A stretch of DNA of 6,648 nt, taken from Methanosarcinales archaeon. Lineage in GTDB: Archaea > Halobacteriota > Methanosarcinia > Methanosarcinales > Methanogasteraceae. The stretch lies in contig DTYY01000297.1 of NCBI GenBank assembly GCA_012961645.1, positions 1 through 6,648 on the forward strand. The letters are read 5' to 3'. Under the pieces are notes generated by a model. That model worked only from the letters and a program-made list of their open reading frames with translations. It did no database searches and was not told the DNA's origin. The position numbers were made by a program, and so were the translations under genes. This document shows, piece after piece, positions 1 through 6,444 of the stretch; the stretch's first letter is position 1; each line of letters begins with the position of its first letter.

Positions 1-93
1 AAGGTACCTATACAAAACAGCGGAGAGCCACCAATTTATTGAGCCTTTCCAAATAGCCATAGCAATAATCGCAGCGGTCTTGTATGTGCCTAA

Positions 94-1071
94 TCAAACA
101 TCCCGGTGCGGCGTCATATCGCATCCTGTGCATGGCAGGCACATCGTCTGCGAGATATCTGCCCTGAGACCATATCTATCCAGTATCTCTCGCAGCATCT
201 CAGCAAGCCTGAATAATCGCTCCGGGCTCGGGCGATCCACATAGACCTCGCCTTCACGCCGCGGATGCTGGGAGATCGGTCGAAGGATGGGAATTACTCC
301 CATACCTGCAAGTTTTGTAACCCCTCTCTCCACGCATTCATCACTCTCTCCAAGCCCGATGATGAAGTTTGAGAATACGCGATTTCTGCCAAAGATTGAA
401 ACGGCATCGTTCAGAGCCTCCAGGATGAATTCAAGAGACAGACCAGGGCACACTCTCTTAAATATCTCAGGATCCATCGTCTCCACATTATATTTTATCT
501 CCACTGCTCCAGCTTCCTTCAGTTCATGAGACGATGTTCTTGTGGGATAGACCGATACCCCAATCGCCACCTGATACTTTTTTTTAAGTTCTGCTACAAC
601 CTTCACAGCTTTTTCAACCTCGTCTTCAGGAGATATCTCAACACCACTTGTGATGGATATCGCTTCCATCTTCCCGGTCCTGTGACACTCCTCAACGATA
701 TCCAGAATGGTTTTCAGACTCTTCGCCTCACCCTTTAGTTTCGGCACAGGGCAGAACTTGCAGTCATAGATGCAGCTTTCGCTTATCGTTATATATGCCT
801 GACCAGGGCAGTGTGAGAGCGCATCCTCAAGTTCTCCACGCACGAGTTCTGTGCCGTCCTTTGAGATCACGATCTCGTTATTCTCTTTTATCACCTTGAG
901 CGGTGAATTCTTATCGACTCCAAGCCGTACTCGGTGTCCGCCCGATCTGAAGAAGAATGAGGTCAGTCCGGCACCCGGACCTGCTGTAGGCTTGGTTGTT
1001 GTTGTGATGAGCTTCTCATCGATATCAGCGCTGCCTATCGAGACCAATATGGCTTTTACCTCTGCATTCAT
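94..1071 (-). CDS. Radical SAM protein of unknown function, coupled to metX
   Basis: A radical SAM enzyme of about 325 residues. Counted from the ATG at 1071, the cluster motif CxxxCxxC is at residues 100, 104 and 107 ([14 protein letters not shown]), which would ligate a [4Fe-4S] cluster and SAM. ITSG and IIGLGES segments further on fit the radical SAM barrel. A N-terminal stretch of about 90 residues that I do not recognise precedes the motif. The C-terminus carries a second cysteine cluster, CLPCTGCD (311, 314, 317), which could hold an auxiliary FeS cluster or metal. I chose ATG 1071 because it overlaps the metX stop as ATGA and has GGTGGTG (1081-1087) 9 nt upstream; a GTG at 1086 and an ATG at 1077 are in-frame alternatives. 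It is the last gene of the metY-metX operon, so expression with homocysteine synthesis is expected. The substrate is unknown. The class assignment is firm and the role is not. Confidence 0.88.
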   Translation of the reverse strand: MNAEVKAILVSIGSADIDEKLITTTTKPTAGPGAGLTSFFFRSGGHRVRLGVDKNSPLKVIKENNEIVISKDGTELVRGELEDALSHCPGQAYITISESCIYDCKFCPVPKLKGEAKSLKTILDIVEECHRTGKMEAISITSGVEISPEDEVEKAVKVVAELKKKYQVAIGVSVYPTRTSSHELKEAGAVEIKYNVETMDPEIFKRVCPGLSLEFILEALNDAVSIFGRNRVFSNFIIGLGESDECVERGVTKLAGMGVIPILRPISQHPRREGEVYVDRPSPERLFRLAEMLREILDRYGLRADISQTMCLPCTGCDMTPHRDV

Positions 1072-2543
1072 CTCCATCTGCACCACCAGACCAGCCTACT
1101 GATCCCCTCGCTTGTTACCATCCCGATCACTCTTTGTTCGTGATCGAGGACTGGCAGTGCCGAGATATTATGCGCTTCCAGTTTCTCGACAGCCTGCTCG
1201 ATTGGCTCATCCAAATCAGATATTATAACATTTCTCGTCATTATATCCTCCAGACGCTGATGTTTTTCTGCGATAGCCCTTGCGATGTCCCATGCTGTAA
1301 CGATGCCGGTCAGGTGCATTTCTTCCGAGACCACCGGCAGATGGGTGACCTGGCTTGCAAGCATCGTTCTTGAAGCCTCTTCAATGCTTGCATCATCCCG
1401 TATCGTGGTAACACCTGTCATCACGTCCTTGACCTCTGGATGGGACAGGAAGTTGGTGATGATGTATGAGAGCTGTCCGGTCTCAAGCAAGAAGGCATCA
1501 TGTCCATGATGAGAATTGATCTCACAATAGCCCGCCTCTACACCATTTGCGCTCATAGCCATTGCGATCTCCTTTGATTGATATGGGGGGTAGAGCCAGT
1601 CTGATGTGACTGCGATCACCAGAAATTTGGCTTGCACACCCCTGAATGCATCGATCAACGAGCAATCTGATGTCAGATCGAAGTAGTCTATCGCCTTTGT
1701 TATATATAGATAAGAGTTTGCATCAAAGCGTTTTGTGAAGGAGTTTCCTTTGTAGTGGAGATAACTCTCCACCTGAAAATCGGTCGAGAGATCGAAGCTG
1801 TAATCATCCCTGCCCTGAAGCCTCCGCCCAAACTTCTGGTGCATGGATGCATCACTCAGGTATGTGATATGTCCGACCATCCTCGCCAGAGCAAGACCCC
1901 GGACAGGAGGAGTCTTTGAGTGATAATCGCCATGATTCCAGTCCGGATCGGAGATGATTGCGCTCCTTCCAACCTCACCAAATGCGATCTGCTGGGGCGA
2001 GGAATAAGCCGAGGTTGCGATCGCAACGGCGAAGCGAACCATATCTGGATAGGAGACCGCCCACTGCAGAACCTGCATACCACCCATCGATCCTCCGGCA
2101 ACTGCAAATAGCTGCCTGATTCCAAGGTGATCGATCAGCCTTTTCTGGACATTGACCATATCAGCGATCGTGATTATGGGGAATTTTAGCCCATAAGGTT
2201 TATTTGTTTCCGGATCGATGGACGTGGGACCGGTTGACCCCATACATCCCCCAATAACATTTGAGCAGATAACGAAGTATTTTTCGGTATCAAATGCCTT
2301 TCCAGGACCGATCATGCCATCCCACCAGCCTGGCTTTGTATCGCCCTCATGCCAGCCAGCAGCATGAGCATCGCCAGATAGCGCATGGCAGATGAGGATT
2401 GCGTTGCTCTTCTCCATGTTCAGCCTTCCATAAGTCTCATAAGCCACCGTTACATGATCGAGCTTTCCACCACCCTCTGTGACAAACTCCTCCTCTGAAT
2501 CGTAGTACTGTGTTTCTACCCTGCCTGCTGATCCCTTCTCCAT
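1068..2543 (-). CDS. metX: Homoserine O-acetyltransferase with C-terminal CBS pair
   Basis: This alpha/beta-hydrolase-fold enzyme transfers acetyl from acetyl-CoA to homoserine, giving O-acetylhomoserine for direct sulfhydrylation in methionine synthesis (cytosolic). The catalytic domain covers about residues 15-370. The oxyanion-region motif [12 protein letters not shown] is at 52-63, GGCMGSTGP at 98-106, the nucleophile elbow GGSMGGMQ has Ser152, and the acid and base are Asp315 (SDWLYPP) and His348 (GHDAFL). Residues about 372-486 form two CBS motifs ([11 protein letters not shown]... and [11 protein letters not shown]...), an adenosyl-nucleotide-binding regulatory module absent from most bacterial MetX. 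The 491-residue length fits MetX plus a CBS pair. ATG 2543 is supported by GGGGTG (2549-2554) 5 nt upstream. The gene overlaps the end of metY by 28 bp, and its TGA overlaps the next ATG. A succinyl-transferring variant cannot be excluded by eye, but pairing with MetY favours acetyl. Confidence 0.95.
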   Translation of the reverse strand: MEKGSAGRVETQYYDSEEEFVTEGGGKLDHVTVAYETYGRLNMEKSNAILICHALSGDAHAAGWHEGDTKPGWWDGMIGPGKAFDTEKYFVICSNVIGGCMGSTGPTSIDPETNKPYGLKFPIITIADMVNVQKRLIDHLGIRQLFAVAGGSMGGMQVLQWAVSYPDMVRFAVAIATSAYSSPQQIAFGEVGRSAIISDPDWNHGDYHSKTPPVRGLALARMVGHITYLSDASMHQKFGRRLQGRDDYSFDLSTDFQVESYLHYKGNSFTKRFDANSYLYITKAIDYFDLTSDCSLIDAFRGVQAKFLVIAVTSDWLYPPYQSKEIAMAMSANGVEAGYCEINSHHGHDAFLLETGQLSYIITNFLSHPEVKDVMTGVTTIRDDASIEEASRTMLASQVTHLPVVSEEMHLTGIVTAWDIARAIAEKHQRLEDIMTRNVIISDLDEPIEQAVEKLEAHNISALPVLDHEQRVIGMVTSEGISRLVWWCRWR

Positions 2544-3838
2544 GCTTGCACCCCTGACAATGCCTGATCGATGTCTCTGATGATATCAGAGACGTCCTCG
2601 ATTCCGATCGAAAGTCTCACAAAGTCCTCGGTAACGCCTGCTGCTATCTGCTGTTCTCTGGTCAATTGTGAATGCGTGGTGCTTGCAGGGTGGATTGCAA
2701 GCGACTTTGCATCCCCAACATTTGCAAGATGCGAGATCAGCTCAAGACCCTCTATGAACTTTGCTCCAGCAGAAAGCCCACCCTTTATCCCAAAACCAAC
2801 GATGCCACCAAATCCGCCCCTGAAATACCTTCTGGCGAGATGGTGTGTCGGATGGTCTGTGAGTCCTGGATAGATCACCCAGTCCACTCTTGGATGATCG
2901 CTCAGAAACCCGGCAACCTCGAGTGCGTTTTTGCTGTGCCTCTCCATTCTGAGCGGGAGGGTCTCCAGACCTTGCAGGAACAAAAAAGCATTGAAAGGGC
3001 TCATCGTTGGACCAAGATCCCTTGTAAACCTCGATTTCAATTTTACGATGTATGCAAGCCTGCCGAACTCCTTCAGATAATTCATTCCGCCTCTGTATGC
3101 AGGGTCTGGTTCTGTGAGTTCTGGAAACCTGCCGCTCTCCCAATCGAAATCTCCTGAATCCACTACCAGGCCACCGATGGATGTGCCATGCCCGCCGATC
3201 CACTTTGTTGCCGAGTGCATCACGATGTCTGCACCATGCTCGATTGGACGGCACAGGTATGGGGTCGGGAATGTGTTATCGATGATCAGTGGTATGCCTG
3301 CATCATGCGCAACAGCGGCTACCCCTTCGATGTCAAGGACATTTAATTTCGGATTTCCAACCGTTTCGGCAAAGATTGCTTTTGTACGCTCATCAACCGC
3401 ATATCTGAAGTTTTCCGGATCGGAAGGATCGACAAACTTCACGTCTATCCCGAATTTCTTTGGAAACGTCAGATCAAAGAGCGTGTATGTCCCACCGTAA
3501 AGCGTTTTTGAGGCGATGATGTTGTCTCCAGTGTTTGCGATGGTCAATATCGAGAGCAGAGTGGCAGACTGTCCTGATGCAAGGGCTGCCGCTGCAACCC
3601 CCCCCTCAAGCGCTGCAATCCGCTCTTCTAGGACCTCGTAAGTAGGATTTGTGAACCTGTTGTATATGCCGCCCGGAAAGTTGGGTTCACGCAGCGCAAA
3701 TAGGTTTGCTGCCTGTTCGGTGTCTCTGAATGCATAAGCCACGGTCTGGTATATCGGTACCGCCCGTGCTCTGGTTGTTGGATCTGGTCTGTATCCGGCA
3801 TGTATTGCCAGTGTGTTAAAGCCGTATTTTTCTGTCAA
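2516..3838 (-). CDS. metY: O-acetylhomoserine sulfhydrylase (aminocarboxypropyltransferase)
   Basis: A PLP-dependent enzyme of the Cys/Met metabolism family that replaces the acetyl group of O-acetylhomoserine with sulfide, giving homocysteine. The 440-residue length is normal for MetY. Visible signatures are the N-terminal [12 protein letters not shown], the substrate/PLP segment [13 protein letters not shown] (158-170), the cofactor aspartate in [11 protein letters not shown] (Asp187), and the Schiff-base lysine Lys212 in [17 protein letters not shown]. The C-terminal half has [24 protein letters not shown] and the [11 protein letters not shown] motif. The start codon is TTG at 3838; GGGGAGGT (3844-3851) lies 5 nt upstream and no ATG fits better. 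It is the first gene of the metY-metX-radical SAM operon and supplies homocysteine downstream of MetX. Cystathionine gamma-synthase is a related alternative, but the length and the metX partner argue for MetY. Confidence 0.96.
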   Translation of the reverse strand: MTEKYGFNTLAIHAGYRPDPTTRARAVPIYQTVAYAFRDTEQAANLFALREPNFPGGIYNRFTNPTYEVLEERIAALEGGVAAAALASGQSATLLSILTIANTGDNIIASKTLYGGTYTLFDLTFPKKFGIDVKFVDPSDPENFRYAVDERTKAIFAETVGNPKLNVLDIEGVAAVAHDAGIPLIIDNTFPTPYLCRPIEHGADIVMHSATKWIGGHGTSIGGLVVDSGDFDWESGRFPELTEPDPAYRGGMNYLKEFGRLAYIVKLKSRFTRDLGPTMSPFNAFLFLQGLETLPLRMERHSKNALEVAGFLSDHPRVDWVIYPGLTDHPTHHLARRYFRGGFGGIVGFGIKGGLSAGAKFIEGLELISHLANVGDAKSLAIHPASTTHSQLTREQQIAAGVTEDFVRLSIGIEDVSDIIRDIDQALSGVQAWRRDQQAG

Positions 3839-3843
3839 GTGAG

Positions 3844-3851
3844 ACCTCCCC
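3844..3851 (-). promoter_or_regulatory. Shine-Dalgarno of metY that decides a TTG start
   Basis: Read on the minus strand this is GGGGAGGT, followed by 5 nt (CTCAC) and TTG. It matches the archaeal anti-Shine-Dalgarno well and is the reason for accepting a TTG start. Its first G is also the last base of an inverted-repeat arm in the leader, so structure there could affect ribosome access. Confidence 0.75.
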
Positions 3852-3909
3852 AGGGGTTGGAGCGAGGTGTTTTGGGTGACCGGATGCGGTGCCTCTCTTG
3901 AAACCCCTG
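3851..3909 (-). promoter_or_regulatory. Structured 5' leader of metY (inverted repeat abutting the RBS)
   Basis: In mRNA sense the leader contains CAGGGGTT (3909-3902) and its exact complement AACCCCTG (3858-3851), separated by 43 nt. Inside, GAGAGG can pair with CCTCGCTC across a 2-nt bulge, extending a possible long hairpin. The promoter-distal arm ends on the first G of the Shine-Dalgarno. An ACCTC at 3868-3864 could instead pair with GAGGT of the Shine-Dalgarno (3848-3844), enclosing the distal arm in its loop, so two alternative folds are possible. I do not recognise a known riboswitch class. The complementarity is seen directly; a regulatory role is inference. Confidence 0.4.
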
Positions 3910-3917
3910 TATGAGTT

Positions 3918-3941
3918 AACTATTGTTAATTAACAATTGTT
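3918..3941. promoter_or_regulatory. Candidate operator palindrome at the metY promoter
   Basis: The arms are AACTATTGTTAA (3918-3929) and TTAACAATTGTT (3930-3941), a 24-bp inverted repeat with a single mismatched pair. The inner 16 bp are a perfect palindrome centred on TTAA. It starts inside the TATA box and runs to the predicted transcription start. A protein bound there would block TBP/TFB or RNA polymerase, the usual layout of an archaeal repressor site. The regulator is not identified in the window. Confidence 0.55.
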
Positions 3942-3947
3942 ATATAA
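3940..3947 (-). promoter_or_regulatory. TATA box of the metY-metX operon promoter
   Basis: Read on the minus strand the sequence is CCCTTATATAACAA, with TTATATAA as the TATA box. Archaeal transcription usually starts about 25 bp downstream, which predicts a start near 3918-3922 and a leader of about 80 nt before the TTG at 3838. The upstream flank (GCAACCC) is only a loose match to a BRE. No other TATA-like site lies between here and metY. Confidence 0.7.
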
Positions 3948-3993
3948 GGGTTGCGGTGTGTGTGCTGTGTCGAACAACTCCCACAGTATCACG

Positions 3994-4011
3994 CATTCGT
4001 CATCGGTTAAG
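3994..4011 (+). repeat. Left terminal inverted repeat of the insertion sequence
   Basis: CATTCGTCATCGGTTAAG; it pairs with 5258-5275 at 15 of 18 positions and contains the transposase stop codon (TAA on the minus strand at 4009-4007). Confidence 0.7.
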
Positions 4012-5156
4012 CCCACCATTCGCTCCTGAAACGGTATCGTTCGACATGCGGATCAAGCGCATGGCGTGAATAGACGTCGATTATCGTCTCAAGCGAGATC
4101 TCGATTCCAAAGTAGCGCAATATGAGTTTAAGCTGATCACTGGCATTTTCTGCGAAAATCGTGCTCCAGCGTAACTGCGTGTACCGCACCTTCATTTTTT
4201 CAGGGTTCAGACTTCGTACGATAGAGTGGATTCTTCTACTTACAAAGAGTGTGAGTATAGCAATCCAAATATACGCCTCTACTGTGTTGGAATTGGTGGT
4301 ATTGACGACGTCCATAGCATATCTGCTCTTAAGTTCCTTGAAAACCAGTTCAATGTCCCATCTCGCACCGTATAGCTTCGCAATATCTTCAGGCTCCAGC
4401 ACATCAGAAGGAATATTTGTAAGGTAAGTATGGTACTTTCCAGTCTCTTCATTTAATATTGCTACCAACCTGAATATTTCAGTATCTTTCCGCTGCTTAC
4501 CTCTGTATTTCCCACGTTTGAAAGATATTTCAACATTTACATCAAGTATCTGTCTTTTAAGTTCCGGTAAGATATCATTTATATGTTTTAACCGAACATC
4601 GATGCTTTTACCACGCCAAAATCGATTTAAATCAACTGTCATTGGATTAGCATTCTTTTTTAATCTTGATACGAAGTAAACTCCATTATCTTTGATTCTT
4701 GCAAAGATTTGGTGTTTGTAGAATCCGGGGATCGATCAACAGGATTCGATCCTTCACCCATGGCCCAATGCGCAGGGTCTTCAACTCGCTTTTATTCTCG
4801 GCGTAGAGGGCGACACGTTTAACCCCCATCTGCGACTGCACTCACCAGTAAACTCACTTTTACACCTGCAGCAGCCTTTCGAGTCCATGTTGCAGGCCAT
4901 TTCTTAGAAAACGATTCGTGAAGTCTGACAATACTACTGTCCTGGATCAGTACGTCCTTAAATTGGGAAATCTTTTCGTTGAGTATATGGTTTTGTTCTT
5001 GAGCAAGGTGAACCATTGCGTGAGATACAGACATCTTGAAAAATCGATTTTTCGCTTTCGCTTTATAAGCCCCGCATTACGGGATGCGTTGCGTAACCAT
5101 TCCGGTGAAAAGATCGTACAAAGATCTTTTTAGATTGTATTTGGATTGATTGCCAT
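4007..5156 (-). pseudogene. IS4-family (ISH8 subgroup) transposase, inactivated
   Basis: A DDE transposase in pieces. The original start is ATG 5156, with GAGGGG 6 nt upstream. After eight codons comes a TAA (5132-5130), then in the same frame FSPEWLRNASRNAGLI and KRKRKID (to about 5047). The reading then jumps frame to FFKMSVSHAMVHLAQEQN, with about 40-50 expected codons missing. This second piece holds the first catalytic Asp (DVLIQDSS, codon 4941-4939) and runs to VSAVADG. An extra base in a C5 run (4823-4827) shifts to VKRVALYAENKSELKTL...RILLID, where the second catalytic Asp lies. A further extra base in a G4 run (4727-4730) shifts to GFYKHQIFARIKDNG and on to the stop at 4007. The last piece has the IS4 signature YGARWDIELVFKELKSRY (Tyr-2-Arg-3-Glu-6-Lys; Glu codon 4351-4349). 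With four lesions it cannot make an active enzyme. Confidence 0.88.
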
Positions 5157-5201
5157 CAATATCCCCTCAGATAACTGATTAGAAGTAATTGGGATGCCTG
5201 G

Positions 5202-5208
5202 ATATAAA
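5202..5208 (-). promoter_or_regulatory. TATA-like box of the insertion sequence transposase
   Basis: Read on the minus strand: CATTTATATCC, with TTTATAT as the box. It lies about 46 bp upstream of the original ATG at 5156, inside the right end of the element. The transcript start would fall near 5180, leaving a leader of about 25 nt with the GAGGGG ribosome binding site at 5168-5163. This is a relict promoter, since the gene is broken. Confidence 0.4.
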
Positions 5209-5257
5209 TGGTTGGTGGATATTATTTCATGAAAATGCCGAGTGGATCGGCAAGTGT

Positions 5258-5275
5258 CTTAAACGATGACCGATG
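5258..5275 (-). repeat. Right terminal inverted repeat of the insertion sequence
   Basis: CTTAAACGATGACCGATG on the plus strand, the inverted partner of 3994-4011 with three mismatches. The ATP-grasp remnant starts 12 bases beyond it. Confidence 0.65.
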
Positions 5276-5286
5276 GATAAGAGTTC

Positions 5287-5721
5287 ATGCCCAGCGTAAT
5301 CGAAGGTAAGCGGATGGGTATGGTATTCAATATGGCGTATGGCATCCAGGGCGAGAGCCGTTATACGCACCTTCCAGCGATGCTTGAGATGCTCGGAATC
5401 CCGTACGTGGGTTCAGGACCTGAAAGACGCTCGCTTGCACTTGACAAGGTGATCACCAAGAGGGTCATGCAGAAGCACGGAATCCCGACTCCTGATTTCT
5501 GGGTCTATTCGACCGGGGACGAGGATATGAGTGATGTCAGCTACTCTGTGATCGTAAAGCCAAAGATGGAGGCGGTATTTTATGGTATCGGGATTCTCGA
5601 AGAGCATAGATGGAGTTCATCTGATATATGCGCTGTGCGTCAGGACAGAGCAAGGATCGACGGACTGGGTCCGATCGGGGATGCCCCGCATGGCTGCACT
5701 ACTTGCGCTGCTTATGAATGA
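5287..5721 (+). pseudogene. D-Ala-D-Ala ligase-like ATP-grasp fragment, both ends lost
   Basis: The first 100 or so residues of this frame resemble the central part of D-alanine-D-alanine ligase-type ATP-grasp enzymes, which join an amino acid or peptide to a carboxylate using ATP. Recognisable blocks are VFNMAYGIQGESRYTHLPAM, LEMLGIPYVGSGP, LALDKVITKRVMQKHGIPTPDFWV and the start of the ATP-binding domain SVIVKPKMEAVFYGIG. The N-terminal domain (usually about 70-90 residues) is missing: an in-frame TAA sits at 5278-5280 and the insertion sequence ends at 5275. After about 5600 the similarity stops. The tail (HRWSSSDIC... to the TGA at 5719-5721) does not look like an ATP-grasp C-terminal domain and lacks its metal-binding residues. 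It is therefore a remnant, probably truncated by the neighbouring element and a second junction near 5600. The true substrate of the parent enzyme cannot be told. Confidence 0.72.
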
Positions 5722-5741
5722 GTTGATAGTTGTGAATAATT

Positions 5742-6251
5742 ATGAATACGAGTAGCAAATACACATGCCGTTTAATGAAAGCTGATGAAGCAGATTATGT
5801 ATATGGCATGATATTGCGGGTATTTAATAAACATGTTGCACCTACCTATTCCCCAAAAGGGATTGAGACTTTTCGTAACATGCTCACACCTGAATTTCTA
5901 AAAGAGATAAGTCCAGACAAATTCACGATCGTTGCTGTGCAAAAAGAGCAACTTATTGGTACGTTGTCTATGGTTAATATGAGTCATATTGCTTTGCTGT
6001 TTGTGAATTCTGAAATGCAAGGTCAAGGAATTGGAAACAGCCTTATTCAATTCGGTATTAATAGATGTTTAGAAGATTATCCCGATATAAAAGCGATCAC
6101 AGTTAATTCCTCTCCGAACTCTTTGTCTTTTTATCAAAATATTGGATTTGAAATTGTTGGAGAAGAAACGAACAAAAAAGGTATGCGTTTCATTCCTATG
6201 CGAAAAATGATTGACAAAGAAAATCAGCTAACAACGGTAATTAGGGAATAG
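5742..6251 (+). CDS. GNAT-family N-acetyltransferase
   Basis: A complete 169-residue GNAT acetyltransferase, expected to move an acetyl group from acetyl-CoA to an amine on a small molecule or protein N-terminus. The acetyl-CoA pyrophosphate loop is in ALLFVNSEMQGQGIGNSLI (motif A, QGQGIG at 93-98). Motif B follows as VNSSPNSLSFYQNIGFEIVG (121-140), with the usual Tyr131 of the SxxFYxxxGF block. The N-terminal CRLMKADEAD is also typical. The substrate is not predictable. No clear ribosome binding site precedes the ATG at 5742 and no TATA box is obvious. Its AT-rich composition and codon use contrast with the met operon and the flanking fragments, suggesting separate acquisition. It is the only complete gene between the broken pieces on either side. 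Confidence 0.85.
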   Translation: MNTSSKYTCRLMKADEADYVYGMILRVFNKHVAPTYSPKGIETFRNMLTPEFLKEISPDKFTIVAVQKEQLIGTLSMVNMSHIALLFVNSEMQGQGIGNSLIQFGINRCLEDYPDIKAITVNSSPNSLSFYQNIGFEIVGEETNKKGMRFIPMRKMIDKENQLTTVIRE

Positions 6252-6311
6252 AAACGATGGATTTCAAAACGATCGAATAAGGCTTTCAGCCCAATAGATG
6301 ACGGCAGGTGT

Positions 6312-6441
6312 GCAGAGGTAGAGAACGGCATGGTCTCAGCAGCCTTTCCCGATGCCACACGCGCGGGCGTTGAGATGTTGAGAGAGGGAGGAAACGCTGT
6401 TGATGCAGCCTTGTGCTGCGGCTCTGGCGCTCGGGGTATTT
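6312..6441 (+). pseudogene. Gamma-glutamyltransferase N-terminal fragment, frameshifted
   Basis: The reading ENGMVSAAFPDATRAG then VEMLREGGNAVDAA matches the start of the mature gamma-glutamyltranspeptidase fold, where family members have NGMVA...GLEILKKGGNAVDAA. An extra T at 6411-6412 throws the frame into LCCGSGARG. Skipping it restores CAAALALGVF, the expected continuation (AAVALALGV). Similarity ends near 6441, where the family would have EPxxSGIGGG, and the rest of the protein, including the catalytic Thr region, is absent. The open frame continues back to 6252, just after the GNAT stop, without a recognisable start. This is a short remnant and not a gene. Confidence 0.68.
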
Positions 6442-6444
6442 GCG

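Larger units (their letters stand above)
3994..5275 (-). mobile_element. Decayed ISH8-type IS4-family insertion sequence
   Basis: A 1282-bp element bounded by inverted ends. Read from outside inward they are CATTCGTCATCGGTTAAG (left, 3994-4011) and CATCGGTCATCGTTTAAG (right, read from 5275 down to 5258), matching at 15 of 18 positions. A single transposase reading, broken by mutations, fills the element on the minus strand and its stop codon lies inside the left repeat. Adding back the estimated internal deletion of about 135 bp gives about 1.4 kb, in line with ISH8-type elements. The flanks (3984-3993 and 5276-5285) show no convincing target duplication, so the insertion is old or its surroundings were later rearranged. 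The left end lies 47 bp upstream of the metY TATA box. Confidence 0.8.

Noticed and set aside
1..93. Terminator downstream of the radical SAM gene
   Set aside because: Only a short TTTT on the minus strand and no convincing oligo-T run or hairpin.
2672..3157. A 161-codon plus-strand open frame antisense to metY
   Set aside because: Antisense shadow of a conserved coding sequence; no ribosome binding site, domain or plausible composition.
2742..3254. A 170-codon minus-strand open frame inside metY
   Set aside because: It is fully contained in metY in another frame, has an Arg/Ser-rich shadow composition and shows no known motif, while metY is intact with all catalytic residues.
4007..4642. 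The transposase C-terminal frame as a stand-alone 211-residue gene starting at ATG 4642
   Set aside because: Transposase-like sequence continues in frame upstream of that ATG (GFYKHQIFARIKDNG and on) and then in other frames, so it is the last piece of a broken gene.
4819..5034. The 71-codon minus-strand frame as a small gene
   Set aside because: It is the middle piece of the same IS4 transposase, containing the first catalytic Asp, and is bounded by lesions.
3984..5285. Target site duplication flanking the insertion sequence
   Set aside because: The 10-bp flanks on the two sides share no convincing match, so none is claimed.
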